Source: Liolophura sinensis (lineage: Eukaryota; Mollusca; Polyplacophora; Chitonida; Chitonidae). From it: a stretch of DNA of 64,000 nt. This document shows positions 35,870 to 48,600 of the stretch, one piece after another (position 1 is the first letter of the stretch; every line of letters begins with the position of its first letter). A program made the position numbers and the translations under genes. The stretch covers positions 27,178,628 to 27,242,627 of the forward strand of contig NC_088305.1 of the NCBI RefSeq assembly GCF_032854445.1. Direction: 5' to 3'. The notes under the pieces are model-generated. The model did no database searches, was not told where the DNA came from, and saw nothing but the letters and a program-made list of their open reading frames with translations.

Positions 35870-36430
35870 TTTATGGTTGAAAATTTTTTATTTGTGTGGA
35901 GCCCGGAGGCTTTTACTTTAGATAACCAAATGCACCCAGGTCCCAGTGACGCTTTTTTTTCTGTATTCCAATATCTCTTACATATTTTTTCTCAGATCTG
36001 TTCACAATTTATTCGAAATTTTTGGGAAATGGAGAATTTTTAACATAAAGAGAAAAGTTATTAGATAAAGGACTGCAAATGTTCTTATTGGGTTATTAAT
36101 GAATCATTGATTTCATAAAATTCCAACTTTTCACTTCAGACCTGATATTTTAACAGAAAATTGCCACAAAGTTTTATTTATCGCAATATGATAAACGGAA
36201 ATACGCCACATTCCCTGAATGAGGTAGAAGCGAACAAAGACAGTTTAATTCAAGATTAAGTGATTGGTTTTAGAGAAACAGTCTTCAAGTTTAACGTGAC
36301 AAAACATATTCAAATCTATATATAATAAAATAGAACGCAATCTTATCAACTGAACATTTGAATTACTCTGTTTCCTTCATTAAATTTTGATCACATGTGG
36401 AAAAGGCAATCTTCCAGCCGGTGTGAGTTG
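35870..36430. repeat. block similar to the receptor 5' flank
   Basis: Scattered similarity to 50540-51350: aggcttttactttagataac with agccttttacttcaaacacc, atgcacccaggtccca with ctgcacccagttccta, and further matches around 36180-36310 with 50935-51075. With 35491-35757 it forms a diverged duplicate of the receptor locus. Confidence 0.55.
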
Positions 36431-36664
36431 TGTCTGAATGGCAACAGGCTATAATTTGACAGGGAAACAGAATCTCACAGAAGTAATTAGACGTATCGGA
36501 AATTCATCCTCAATCATTTTGCTATTATATCTATTGTTACAAGCATACCCAGTGGACAGGGACTTAAAAGTCTTTATTACATTCTGATATCTATAATCCT
36601 TATGCATGATCATCCTCGCATTATTGGTGTAATTTGACAGGTGTAAAACTCTCGGGATTGAAGT

Positions 36665-36693
36665 TTATCCAAGGTCACCGTGACCTTGGATAA
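36665..36693. promoter_or_regulatory. 29-bp palindrome containing an inverted nuclear-receptor site
   Basis: Two 14-base perfect arms (ttatccaaggtcac and gtgaccttggataa) flank a single C. The centre, AGGTCACCGTGACCT at 36672-36686, is the consensus inverted repeat of AGGTCA with 3-base spacing recognised by oestrogen-receptor-type nuclear receptors. Whether it is used is unknown; no intact gene is adjacent. Confidence 0.6.
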
Positions 36694-37543
36694 GATCACA
36701 CTGTCATGATGTACGTGCCAAGACTACTGCTGAAAGCGTCATTTAAACCCCAAGCAAAATAAAACACTTTCTTTACAGAGGCAGAGCACCCCAAACACTA
36801 AAGACTGCTCATTATAATCAATTTCTTCAAGAGAGTCCGTGTTCAGCTGTTTGTAAAATCAGTCATACCCGCTACCAAAATTGCCTTTAACTAGTGACCC
36901 TTAACTACACAAGCCTTACACATGGATATGCTGGAAGTTCATATTCTTGCAAAGAAAATTAAAATAGAACAGTTTTTATAATTCATAATATTAAACCCAT
37001 TAAGCTTACTTTCGACACTAAGAACTCACTGCCTGGGATGACGTCATAATTATTCAAAACCCAGTGGCATGCTGGGGAATGGGCGTGGAGAGTAAATTGT
37101 TTTACAATAGGCGCACCAAACTGCGGTAAGAACAAACTCCACGCAGTGACACATCCTACACTTACACTCTAAGCCAACAGACTACATTTTATAATAAAAC
37201 ATCCAGCTTTAAAACCATACTGCCGTGAGATAATACACTACAAAAGATAAAATTATATTCATTTGTTAAGGTTATATTATCCTAAAACGTGTAAACAACT
37301 TCAAACATGACAAAGGCGTAAAAAGCGTTGACAGTTATAACGATAGCAGTTTAGGAAACTGGTGTCTCCTGCCGTCAAAACTTGTCCCAGAACTCCGCCC
37401 AATATCTAACATGCCACTGGTTGGGAATAATTATGGCGTCACTCGAGGCAATGGGTTCTTGCCGTTGAAACTGGGCTTATGACTTTGACATTATGAATTA
37501 GAAAGAGTGCTCTATCTTCATTTTTTATGCAATAAAGTGAACT
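36694..37543. other. no gene recognised
   Basis: Ordinary AT-rich sequence. Confidence 0.4.
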
Positions 37544-37557
37544 TCAAACATATCAAT

Positions 37558-37827
37558 TTATTTATTTATTTATTTGATTGGTGTTTTATGCCGTACCCAG
37601 AAGTATTTCACTTATACGACGGCGGCAAGCATTATGGTGGGAGGAAACCGGGCAGAACCCGGTGGAAACCCACAACCATCTGCAGGTTGCTGGCAGACCT
37701 TCCCACGTACGGCCGGAGAGGAAGCCAGCATGAGCTGGACTTGAACTCACAGCGACCGCACTGGTGAGAGGCTGCTGGCTCATTACGCTGCGTTAGCGCG
37801 CTAATCAACTGAACCACGGAGGCCCCC
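37558..37827 (-). mobile_element. SINE, type A, full length, with perfect target-site duplication
   Basis: Minus-strand copy from ggggcctccgtggttcagtt (right end) to the caatcaaataaataaataaa tail (left end). It is flanked by identical 14-base repeats tcaaacatatcaat at 37544-37557 and 37828-37841. The perfect flanks and good preservation suggest a fairly recent insertion. Confidence 0.92.
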
Positions 37828-37982
37828 TCAAACATATCAATGTGTAGCGCTTACGTTGTTGCGTGCCACTGACTAAAGACAATTTTAGTAGCTAGTATGA
37901 CTGATTTTACAGGCAGCTGACAATCGGCGACTCTCTAAAGGAATAGACAATAGCGGTATTATGGCTGAAAACTTCAACAACT

Positions 37983-38070
37983 GGGGCCTACGTTGCCGGG
38001 GGGATTAAGTGAAATATTCTTGAGTACGACATAAAACACCAATCAACTAAATAAATCAAATCAAATAAAT
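37983..38070 (+). mobile_element. SINE, type A, with large internal deletion
   Basis: ggggcctacgttgcc head joined to the aagtgaaatattcttgagta and caccaatcaactaaataaat 3' end. Confidence 0.75.
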
Positions 38071-38919
38071 TCACCGATTACAATGATGGCACTGTAATTT
38101 TCTACTCATACAAAGTTTATGGGTCAAAAACACCTAAATATCTCGAACACCACGTTCGAGAAAATCAACTTTTTATTCTGTGCTAGTTTTCTGCTCTCCG
38201 GCCATACCTTTTACAGTACAAATCAAAACAACATGAATTTCAGTCATTCGGTTTAATTTTCCAAAGCATCAGTGAATTAAAAGTGTGTGCAGTTTACTTT
38301 CAAATATCGCGTCAGCCGTTATAGCTTACAGATAAAGTACAGAATAATAGTTCATGTACTAGAAAGGAAAAGGAAAGGACGGACAAAGTATGCAGTATGC
38401 TTTATTCATACAGTTGTGATCAAAAATATTTATGATTGGCTGTTTACGTAAATGACTGGTGATTTACTGCTTGATTTACTGCTTGATTCACTGATTGATT
38501 GCTTGATTGAGAACCTCTTTAATTCGATTATTCGCGCACTTATTCATTTACATGAATAATTTACATAAGAACCTAGGGGTTTTATAAAGGGGCACTGTAA
38601 AACGGTCATGGTTTTATGAGAAACGGGGAACGTGGGGCCTAAACAAAATATAACAATTCTATTTAAGGCATGTTTTATATCTCTGAATAACGGGACCAGC
38701 GACCACCCACCCCCTACCCAACACCCAAGTGTTGTTTTGACAGCTGTCACGGGAGACGTCACCACTGCAGGCTACTTAATTTCCGGACTGACTGCTGACG
38801 CCTTAGAAAAACTGTACTTAATGACAGTTTTTCGCCTATGAGAAAAGGTGGGAATGTTGATTATATTTTTATATTATATGATACATCTTTATAATTATCC
38901 AAAAAATTAAACTTCCAAT
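38071..38919. other. no gene recognised
   Basis: AT-rich, with short runs of cttgattgattgc-like simple sequence near 38460-38510. Confidence 0.4.
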
Positions 38920-39550
38920 AGCGTGCGTGTAATTTGTCGATAGTCTGTGTCTCGAGTGTAGCTTCTCTATAAACGGTGGCTCCAGTGTAGCTTGTCGATA
39001 GTAGGTGCCTCGAGTGTAGCTTGTCGATGGTCGGTGGCTTGAGTTTAGCTAGTCGACAGTCGGTGGCTCGAGTATAGCTTGTCGATGGTCTGTGGCTCGA
39101 GCATAACTTGTCGATAGTCTGTGGCTCGAGTATAGCTTGTCGATAGTCGGTGGCTCGAGTATATCTTGTCGATAGTCGGTGACTCGAGTATAACTTGTCG
39201 ATAATCCTTGCTTCGAGTGTAGCTTGTCGATAGTCGGTGGCTTGAGTGTAACTTGTCCATGGTCGGTGACTCCAGTAGAGCTTGTCGATAGTCGGTGGCT
39301 CGAGTGTAGCTTGTCGATAGTAGGTGACTCGAATATAGCTCGGCAGGCGTAGTATAGTTTGTCGATAGTCGGTGACCCGGGTATAGCTTTTCAATAGTTG
39401 GTGGGTCGAATATAGCATGTCGATAGTCGGTGGTTCCAGTATAGTATGTCGATAGTCGGCGGCTCCTGTATAGCTTGTCGATAGTCGGTGGCTCCTGTAT
39501 AGCTTGTCGATAGTCGGTGACGACAGTATAGCTTGTGGATGGTCAATGTT
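38920..39550 (-). repeat. 29-bp minisatellite, about 21 units, open in all frames on minus strand
   Basis: The cttgtcgatagtcggtggct type unit recurs every 29 bases (for example 39136, 39165, 39194, 39223). Unit length is 2 modulo 3, so one frame reads the unit in all three phases and yields a 29-residue repeat (YRQATLEPPTIDKLYSSHRL-like). A 241-codon minus frame (38861-39586) passes through the whole array without a stop. Confidence 0.92.
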
Positions 39551-39787
39551 AACGTCTTCCAACATCCACAATATACTGGCCGCCATCTTATAAATGAATA
39601 AATCTAACTTTCCAATGGCTACAAAATTCCAGAAAAAGTCGATGTCATCTGAGTTTTTTTACCCGCAGGTTTTAAAATATTTAACAGAGCAGTGCCCCGA
39701 AAAAGATGTTGGGAATTTAGAAGACAGACCGAGCAGCATATAGAGCTGTGTGTGGCAACTAAAGGCTGTGATTTAAAAAAACATCAG

Positions 39788-39935
39788 TAATATAGTCAGT
39801 CATTCAGCCATTCTTTCATTTGTGTCTGTTTGTTTGTTCATTCACTCACTCGTCCAGTCAGCCATTCACTCAATTGTGTCGATGATCGTTCGTTCAGTCA
39901 CTCGTCCCGTCAGTCGTTCAGTCATTCGCTCCTTT
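39788..39935. repeat. degenerate tetranucleotide repeat
   Basis: Loose run of cagt, catt, cact and cgtt words (e.g. ttcattcactcactcgtcc). Confidence 0.8.
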
Positions 39936-41164
39936 GTTTAATCTCAGTCAGAGACTATTATTCACCCGAAATCACGGATATCCAGGCTTCGGAAAGATCA
40001 TTTCTAATGCATCCGTTTTTAACCTATATACAGCGTCCTGAGTAATTTTCATGAAACTTTAATGACGTAGCCTGGGCACTGTTCGACAAAAAGGCCGACT
40101 TTCATGTTGCCCTGATGGATGAGGTAGTGTAACACATCTCTGTGCGGCTGAAATATGGGCCATACATCACATCGCAGTGTTACATCCTCTTGTTTGTGGA
40201 AGGGTAACAGGATTTATTAACTAGGGGGAATGTGTATTTTAGTATAAGGTAACAGCCGATGACAAGAGATTTACAGACATGGTATAACGAGGCGGAGAAG
40301 GCTGAAGGCTTCCACGGGATTCAAGAGATTAGGACATCCTCCTGGTACTCGTACGTGTGCATAAAGCCCGATTCCGTTGTAAGACTACTAACACATCTCC
40401 GAATCCTGGGCCCTTTGCATTATTTTCATGTTTTATGTGAAGAAAGTGTGACGACAGCGCAGCGTATTGAGTAACAGTAGACCAGTCAGGTACAATAAAC
40501 TGTTATTAACATCACAACAAACTTAAGCAATGGTGTTAGGGGCGGTCTACGTTACTACTATATCAGCAATTACAGGAACAGTTGGGATGAAACGCTTATA
40601 AATTGACCAGTGACTCGATTTCATCGGTCAGGAGTTACAATTTACCAACTCTCACAACGTCGGCGCTGCTCGGGTTTTAAATCGCTGTGCTGTCGTCTTT
40701 TTATATCAGAAGTCTTGGGAATGGGCAATTTTGACATTACTGTCTGGCTTTGCGCTTAGGACTTGTGTTCTCGGCATGACATTCTAGGTATCTCTCACTA
40801 TAAATATCTAGACACTGACGGATTAGCCGAAAGAATAACATGTCTGAAATAACGCTGAAAGTTATATTAAATCCCAAGCAGACGAAAAATAACTGATCGT
40901 TTCGTCAACAGCAGACAAAATCTGTATGAATCGAAATGTGATACGATTAGAGCTCAAGAAAACAAAATCTATGAAATCGACCGGCTTTGATTTCTAATAG
41001 TGATTAGTCGAGCGAAAGGTATTTTCGAAGTATTAATGAAATAAATTTGTCAACTTCTGCTCCGGAAATACTAAGATAAGCTTTCAAAAAACTTAACCTA
41101 TCATGACTACCAGTGAAACATTTTAAAGTTAAGACAATTGGTCACTGTGGTAAGCATAAGCCGG
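39936..41164. other. no gene recognised
   Basis: Only frames under 75 codons; no motif. Confidence 0.4.
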
Positions 41165-41395
41165 ATGGGTTTATTTATTTATTTTATTAATGTTTTAAGC
41201 TTTACTCAAAACTATTTCACTTGCACTACAGCAGCCTGCCTTATGGTGGCTAGGAAAGCGACAAAATCCCTTGGGAAACCCACGAGTATCCTGGGGTTTT
41301 TTGGGAGAACTCCCGACGAGTAAACCAACATGAGGTTGAACTTGAACTTAAAATCGACTGCATTCTTCTATTCTAGGTTAGCAGCAAACCTCTTC
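41165..41395 (-). mobile_element. old SINE, type A
   Basis: Starts with the tail complement gtttatttatttattttatt and keeps diverged body blocks (ctatttcacttgcactacag; gccttatggtggctaggaaa; ccaacatgaggttgaacttg). Many substitutions mark it as an old copy. Confidence 0.65.
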
Positions 41396-41437
41396 CAAAG
41401 GTTATCATAAACAACTCACAACTTACTTACGTTTTGC

Positions 41438-41550
41438 TAGTCCGAGTACACTGAATGTTGGTTGAGGAATATTTGGATACGCCATAGTCATGATTGCTCA
41501 ACCATCAGACATGGATAAGGCGCATCCTATTACCCAGTGCACTCGGACTA
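41438..41550. mobile_element. small inverted-repeat element (MITE-like)
   Basis: TA followed by gtccgagtacactg on the left (41438-41453) and cagtgcactcggac followed by TA on the right (41535-41550); the 14-base arms differ at one base. Inside, ttggttgag (41458) and ctcaacca (about 41497) form a further inverted pair. TA flanks suit a Tc1/mariner-type non-autonomous element of about 109 bases. Confidence 0.6.
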
Positions 41551-42949
41551 AAGTATTACCTGTGAAATCCGATCACTTGTGAACAGTGTGTGTGTTGTGT
41601 TTAAGACTATAGCACCCTTCTGTGTATCTTGTGTCATCGTTTCCGGGATGAATCAATAAAATGACGTCAGTATGGTCAAGAAGGCATGCTTGTCGTGAAA
41701 TTTAACCATGACAGAATATCAAATATAAATATAGCAGGGCTGTGTAGAGGTGAACAATGATCCTAAACTTACAACCTAACTGGTCAAAACAGATAAAGTT
41801 CTTTGTGACAGTTCTTGGTGACAATTATTTTATCATATATCCGTCAGTGATCCAAGGATCTCTGTAGAGAGGAAGGTATTTAGTCGAGTCGACAAAAAAT
41901 CCAGGACAGTCTCAATGTGGATAACGTTCATCTATATATCCTAAGCCAGACTAATATTTGTCTACACCCTTTTTCTGGTGTGTTTTTCTTTTGGCACTAA
42001 ACAGTCGGCATTACTAGTGATAACCCCTTGCTACAATTATGAAACACAATGATTCGTAATGAATTAAACCCATTTGTTATCGGCGACAAAAACAATTTTT
42101 TCCTGCACTATGGCCTGTCCCGTTTCACTTAGTTTTTGCTTTATTGTTTTTGTATATTTGTGAACTAGGTGGTGTTACTAGTGGTATCCAGCTAAGACTA
42201 GAGAAAACTATCGGCGATTCGTAATGACTTGAATGAATGTGTTTTCTATTGTTAATAGAAAAGCACTGCAACATAAATTATTTACAAATGGGTTAACTGT
42301 AAGAGCACCCGCGACAAAAGCTTAGTTCATATGTCAACTCAGGCAAGAAATCAGGGGTGACTGCATGGTGGGGATGGGGGCTGAATCATGTCTACTGTAC
42401 TTGAAAGAAACCTGTCAAGCGATGTCGACGCGTTAAGCGAAATAGTTAAGGTTTCTGTTGTTGTTATCCGTTGAATTTTGACGATATTTTTATCAGTGAG
42501 TAACTGCGCAGTTCTCTGTCAACACATAAGCTAAATAAGAGCGATGTTTGTATATGTTCAGATACAACCAAACCAATGACGTAAAGAACCCAAGTGTCCC
42601 TGACGCATGACGATTACAAGGGACATCCTGCTTGCTATATTTCTCGTGAGTCTTCACAGAATTAAGTTCAGCCTAATGATTTTATTGTAAGGCAGGCTTT
42701 GTAGATAAAATCGGTAACCTATGTCGCCAAATACATTACAAAAAGTAATAAAATGACACAAGGGGCCTAAGAGAATACTAATTTAGGGATGTAGCCGTAC
42801 TGTATACGGTAAAATTGATTACATACTGAATTTTACTCACAGGACATCGGACAATTACATATATTTTCAACATCGGAGAAAACTTTTTGAGTGTATCAAA
42901 TTACAGCCCTTTTTGGGGAAAGTTTTTGTTAGTATAACAATAAAAATAT
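41551..42949. other. no gene recognised
   Basis: AT-rich, no structure noted. Confidence 0.4.
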
Positions 42950-43620
42950 GATGGATGCTAAACAATTTAACTTTAACAAAGTTGATTTTTTTTGCTTATT
43001 ATTCATCAGGTGAAAGCAAATCTTCATTATTGCAGGCATACCAGCTTCTGACAGACCACAGTTAACGCATTGGAGATAATGACTAGAAAAATATCTTCTT
43101 TCCAACAATCGAATCCACCAGTTTCTATTTACAAACTGTTTACGAGTTAACTCGAACGAACATCTTGCGATCAATTGGCTTAGCGGTTCCATGAACCATG
43201 TGTCAATAACAGTAATTTGACATCGACATAATGGTGACGTCAAGGAGAAAAGAAAAAGAGGAAATAATAGAACAGACTCAGACTGGATAATTTCAATGGT
43301 TTGGATATATATATATATATCTTGGAAGCCAATAAGAGTCCAATACAATTCACACCAACCAATAACCTGTCTTGGCCATTGGTATCCTCGTGGCAATTGA
43401 ATTTGTCTCTTCATTGCCTTCAGTATATGTATGTATTTTCGAAGGCATTGTTTGCTGCGTGCCTCGTATCCTGAACGCGTGGTGATTTCTGGTGAATGTT
43501 GTCGTGACACTGCACTTAGAACATCTTTAGGGTAATGAGGCTGACGGATTCTTTGTGCGTCTGATAACTTGTAGTGACAAAGAAATCAGTCAACGTCTGG
43601 TACTTGCTATATATACTGGT
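42950..43620. repeat. diverged duplicated block, left copy
   Basis: Collinear with 55450-56070: taccagcttctgacagaccacagt with taccagctgtctcacagaccacagt, aatccaccagtttctattt with aatccaccggcttctttct, aacagtaatttg with aatagtaattcg, and agtcaacgtctggta with aatcaacgtcttgtg. A 193-codon minus frame (42929-43510) spans it but is not kept in the right copy, so I do not call it a gene. Confidence 0.65.
43305..43320. repeat. (AT)n microsatellite
   Basis: Eight AT dinucleotides. Confidence 0.85.
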
Positions 43621-46600
43621 GGCTTTTTGACTTTTTTGACCGAGTTGTCCAAAACCAGCCACTTCCGCCACAATACTTTATCAGGGTGGATGAGGCTTTT
43701 TTCTTCCTAACTCAACCTGTCATTATTGTCAAAATCTTGTCTAAAAGTGAAATTCACACTGTGGGCTGGGTGTGGAGTTTTCGTCTGTACTTGTTTTGTC
43801 AGCCTAATTACGTAGACAGTTAGTTGTCACTTTTTTGTTCAAAACGCTCTCTATGCAAATACGATCTACACCAATTAAGGGTGTTTTTTTTGTTGCACGG
43901 GAGTCCCATCTTAACTCAACTTAACCCAGCTGTCGAGTCGCTTCATAAGCACTCGTGTATGCGAAACAACTACTCGACTCAATTCAGGTTCTCCAGTTTT
44001 TTAGGTGTATGTCTGTTCAATCCAAGTCGTATGTCCATAAATCCCTGGGACTATATCCGTACCAGCGGTTGAGTTGAGTCGGATCTTAAGCTCTCGTGTA
44101 TGCCGAGTATAAGATAACGTTCGCACATAACCCGTTGTTAAAACTTCGTTACCAATGCGAGGCCACACAAAATCTGGATGTTGAGGGCCTGTGTGTTATT
44201 TCTTCACAAAAAAATACTCTGCAAAATGAAAAAGAGAAATTAGATCTTCCTGACCATGAGCATTACATCCCGCTGTTGTCAAAAAAAAAACGGGAAAATC
44301 AGGATAAAAATCCAACAATCAGAAATACACCATCTCCGTTGTCTGTTGTTTATCCCCTTATATCTAACGTCAAGAGAGCGTCTGCCCTTCCCGAAAACCC
44401 ATTAATGAAAAAGTAACTGAATATTCCAGACCTGCACCTTGCCTAAAGCACCGATACAAAAACTTCAGACCCACCCAACGCTTCCTTTGGGTGGATAGAA
44501 TCATTACTGTCATTACTGTCAATTCCATTGATAACGCTTCCGCACGAAAAGGAAGTCCGTGCTGGAAACACGTTGAACGACATGCTCGCAGGCAAAAGGG
44601 AAGACTAACAGCAACAAACGTCTGTCTGTAGACAGCCCATTGGTAGATACTTTTTCCACCTCCGGGCGGATTTCCTTCCTTGAACAAGTAATAAAAACGT
44701 AAGCGACTCCCTTGCTACAAGGGACAAGACTTCGATAAATTTCTTGTTCCGTCCGCCTCCACTATCAAAATTACCTTTTTATCCGTGGTTAATTGAGGCC
44801 ATTACTGTGACTACAAAGATCTTTGTAGTAGTTTTTCACAAACTGCGTTTTGGGGCTTTTAGATAGTCCCAGTGAAAAAATAAAGAGGTTGTGCTGGCTG
44901 GAATAAAATGATGTTGATTCACCTATTTCACATATGTGCTAACGGTAAAATCTGACACCAAAAAACATTTTGGGACAACAATGAAAACAGCCCGTCCTCC
45001 TTTAAAACAATTAGGCTCGTTTTTATGTTGCTTTCTGCATATAAAGCAAAACCATCCATAAGAAAAAAAATATTAAAATACAAACAATGTTGTCAATAAA
45101 TTGCTCAAAGTCCGAAAATTTACCCTTGACAAATACACGAAGGACATTTTCAAAATAAAAACGACATAATAGTTCAAAAGGTTTATGAATATTAGGTAGT
45201 TTCCCTTCTGGTATGCTAACATTTTCGGATAAGACGCTGAAACAGCTAAATTCTGAACCAGCATTGTTAGAATGACACCAAATGCATTTGCAAAACTTAG
45301 TTTAGGAGGCGTAATTTACTGCTAGTTGACTTAATGACGTCAAGTGATAAGATCCTCGGGCTTTGATTGGGTTTCAATATTTTCTCTAATATCTAACGTA
45401 AAGGTCGAACAGTTACACCTCTGCTTGAACTTCCCTGAAATTTACCCTTGAGACCATTCATATTTACCTATATACTTCCAAATCTGACAATTTTTTCATT
45501 TATGTTGTTATGTCGTTTTCTTATATGGGGGCTATAATGATATTTGATCGGACGCAAACGTTTTCCCAGGACAACCGCGCTCGCGAAGATGCAAGAAATG
45601 GTAGACAATATATATAATCTCCGGTGCAGCCTCTGGGGTCAAACGTCTCAATAAAATTTGAGCTCGGAAGGGGAAAATTACCGACGTGTTTGAATAATCT
45701 TTTTCTCAAGAGATGGCTGTCGTGTACAAAAAGTTTCGGACAAAGGTGAAAATGCACCAACAAAAATGCTTTAGTAGGCGTTGTAAAATAGGGATTGCTT
45801 TTCTGTAAATTTGTGGGGATAAAAGAAAGCGTCCTAGATTACTTCAGTACATCTCAACTTACTTCTTTTCAAAAACACAAAGACTATGCTTCTGGACTGG
45901 CCCTTCAATACGTATTAAAACCTGATGTTTTTAGACATGTTCCTTTATGTTTTGCTTTCTGTTTCTATGAGGCTTCGTGTGCTGCCCTATACTGGTTAAT
46001 CCATGCAATCTTTTATGCAAGCAAATCCAGGCACATCCACTTTTCCTTACCTAATGGCTTATCATCTTGAAACACATTTCTACAGCAGACATTTCGTTTG
46101 TCTACTCAGGGAAAAAAGCAGCCAAAAATACTGTGGTCGAGGCAAGTTACACTCTTCTCAATGATTTGATACGTGCATTCTAGAAAATTCGATTTTGTTG
46201 TAGTTCTTAATGTAATAATGTTTGCCGCTGTAATGTTTTCCCTACTTTACAAAGAGTAAGGAGTGCGAAAAAAAAAAATGCCCTTATGTAACAGACAGAA
46301 TGATGAAACTATTTCCTCTACATGTGCAATCAATATGTTTTATAAAATTCAGTCAATGAATATACAGAACATCTCCACCAAGTCAAACTGTAGTATCAAA
46401 TTATTAAACGAGAGTTTTGAAATATTTGATTATTTTGATCCTCCTGAGAGAACAAACGCAATGTTTGACTGGAGTTTAATAAAGGGCCTGGTGCGGTAAG
46501 GCGGAGACTCGAGCCCAGAGATGTACGACAAGTAAGTGCAAATTTCAAAATCCCACTTACAATTCTGTAAATGTAAAATCAGAAGTATAAAACTTGGTAG

Positions 46601-47714
46601 AATCACCCATGAAAGTTATATGGCTATAAAAGAGATTGTTGCTTAGTAATAACCCGACGAAAATGCACTCTCGATCAAAAACGCCAATTTTTCGCCTAAA
46701 CGAGGGAGAGTGTCTTTAATTTACAGTATGAAGATTAACCAGAAAAATATCTTTACTGATGATTTCATGTGAGGTTGCACCTCTAGGAAGAGTTCGAATC
46801 TTTGTGATTGTTTTTTGTTGTTTTTTTTTTCTTTGGCGTGAATCCTGGTGCTCTATCTATCATTAACATTAACATGCTTCGCATAAAACAGAACTGAAAA
46901 AAGAAACAGCCTTACGAGTGTGTCTCTAGCTGTCAGTCACAGCCATAGTCAGTTTCGCTTCTTGGGGTGCACAGTTTCGTGCACTGGGGTCGATTCCCCA
47001 CCTTACCATACCAGGTTCTTTGATGCTACAGGCTTGGGAGCTGCAGGTTCCGTTGACTCCATAATCGGAAAGTCAAATAAAAAAGTATAAAATTAATAAA
47101 AGTACGTGCACGTCAACGTGTGTGAGAACGCAGCAAAAATGCTCCCACACAGAAGTGACAATTGCATTCATAAACATCAACGGCAATTTCACTCTTACGT
47201 AACAAGAGATGAAACTGATAATGGAATTTCCAAAGTATCTACGCCTATACAATCAACATATCTTCACACGCTTCCACTCATTGAAGGCGACAATGTCATG
47301 TATAGTAAAACAAAGAAGTTTGTCTAGTGCGTTGCTTTTGATTGGCTGAGTTTTATCGATGAACTGCCGTGAACCAACCAAGTAGCTCTCAACACACTAA
47401 AGAGTGTATAGATTATTTATCCCACACATGTTGTTGGTCATATTTATGTGATAAACTGTGTTATTACCAAAGGATTATTTTTATCTGAGGTAAGATTCAT
47501 TATGATTTATTAACTACGGCATGGCAATAAAATAAAATCAGACTAAAACAGCAGGCTTCATAAGACCCATTTAATTAGCGTTCTTGTAAGGCGTGCATAT
47601 ATTAAATAAAGACTATTCAAAATGAGAAATAATGGTGCTGTGTTTGTATCACATTAAAAGTCAATTCCACAAAACCAAGTAATATATATGGAAATTGGTA
47701 AGGAATAGATCACC
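43621..47714. other. no gene recognised
   Basis: Several frames of 70-106 codons (43824-44072, 44096-44416, 45795-46070) have no recognisable domain, no supporting partner and no clear splice context. A ~20-base direct repeat (taagcactcgtgtatgc at 43945 and taagctctcgtgtatgc near 44088) is present. Confidence 0.4.
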
Positions 47715-48600
47715 GTGGCAAGGCCAAAAGCTTTATACATGTACTTTCACTTATTCAAATGCGGCCAAACACTTTATATATGTACCTTCACTTATTCAAA
47801 TGCGGCCAAACACTTTATACATGTACTTTCACTTATTCAAATGTGATCAACCACTTTATAATATGCACGTTCACTTATGCAAATGCGGCCAAACACTTTA
47901 TACATGTACTTTCACTTATTCAAATGCGACCAAACACTTTATACATGTACTTTCACTTATGCAAATGCGGCCAAACACTTTATATATGTACCTTCACTTA
48001 TTCAAATGCGGCCAAACACTTTATACATGTACTTTCACTTATTCAAATGTGATCAACCACTTTATAATATGCACGTTCACTTATGCAAATGCGGCCAAAC
48101 ACTTTATACATGTACTTTCACTTATGCAAATGCGGCCAAACACTTTATATATGTACTTTCACTTATGCAAATGCGGCCAAACACTTTATAATATGCAAGT
48201 TCACTTATTGAAATGCGATCAAAAACTTTGTATATGTACGTTCAATTATTCAAACATGGCCAAGCACTGTATAAATGTACGTTCACCTATTCAAATGTGG
48301 CCAAAACACGTCATATGTGTACGTTCACTTATTTAAAAGAGGCCAAACACTTTATACATGTACGTTCACTTATTCAAACATGGCTAAACATGGTATAAAT
48401 GCACGTTCTCTTATTCAAATGTGACCAAATACTTTATATACATGTATATATACGTTCAATTATTCCAACATGACCAAATACTTTATGCATGTAAATTCAC
48501 TTATTCAAATGTGGCGAAACACTTTATACATACTTGTTCACTTTCGTAAATGTGATGTACTTTCTCTTATTCATATGTGGCCAAAAACTTTTCGGTATAC
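47715..48600 (+). repeat. 41-bp minisatellite, about 21 units, open in all frames on plus strand
   Basis: The unit ctttatacatgtactttcac plus ttattcaaatgcggccaaaca recurs at 41-base steps (47731, 47772, 47813, 47854). Units are near-identical up to about 48200 and then diverge. A five-unit block repeats at 206 bases (47772 and 47978). As 41 is 2 modulo 3 and all phases are open, plus-strand frames of 213, 104 and 97 codons overlap here. Confidence 0.93.

Noticed and set aside
42929-43510. 193-codon minus-strand open frame as a possible gene
   Set aside because: No recognisable domain, a low-complexity AT microsatellite inside it, and the diverged duplicate at 55450-56070 does not keep the frame.
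46950-47010. B-box-like gggtcgattccccacc suggesting a tRNA or SINE
   Set aside because: No A box at the right distance and no cloverleaf could be drawn.
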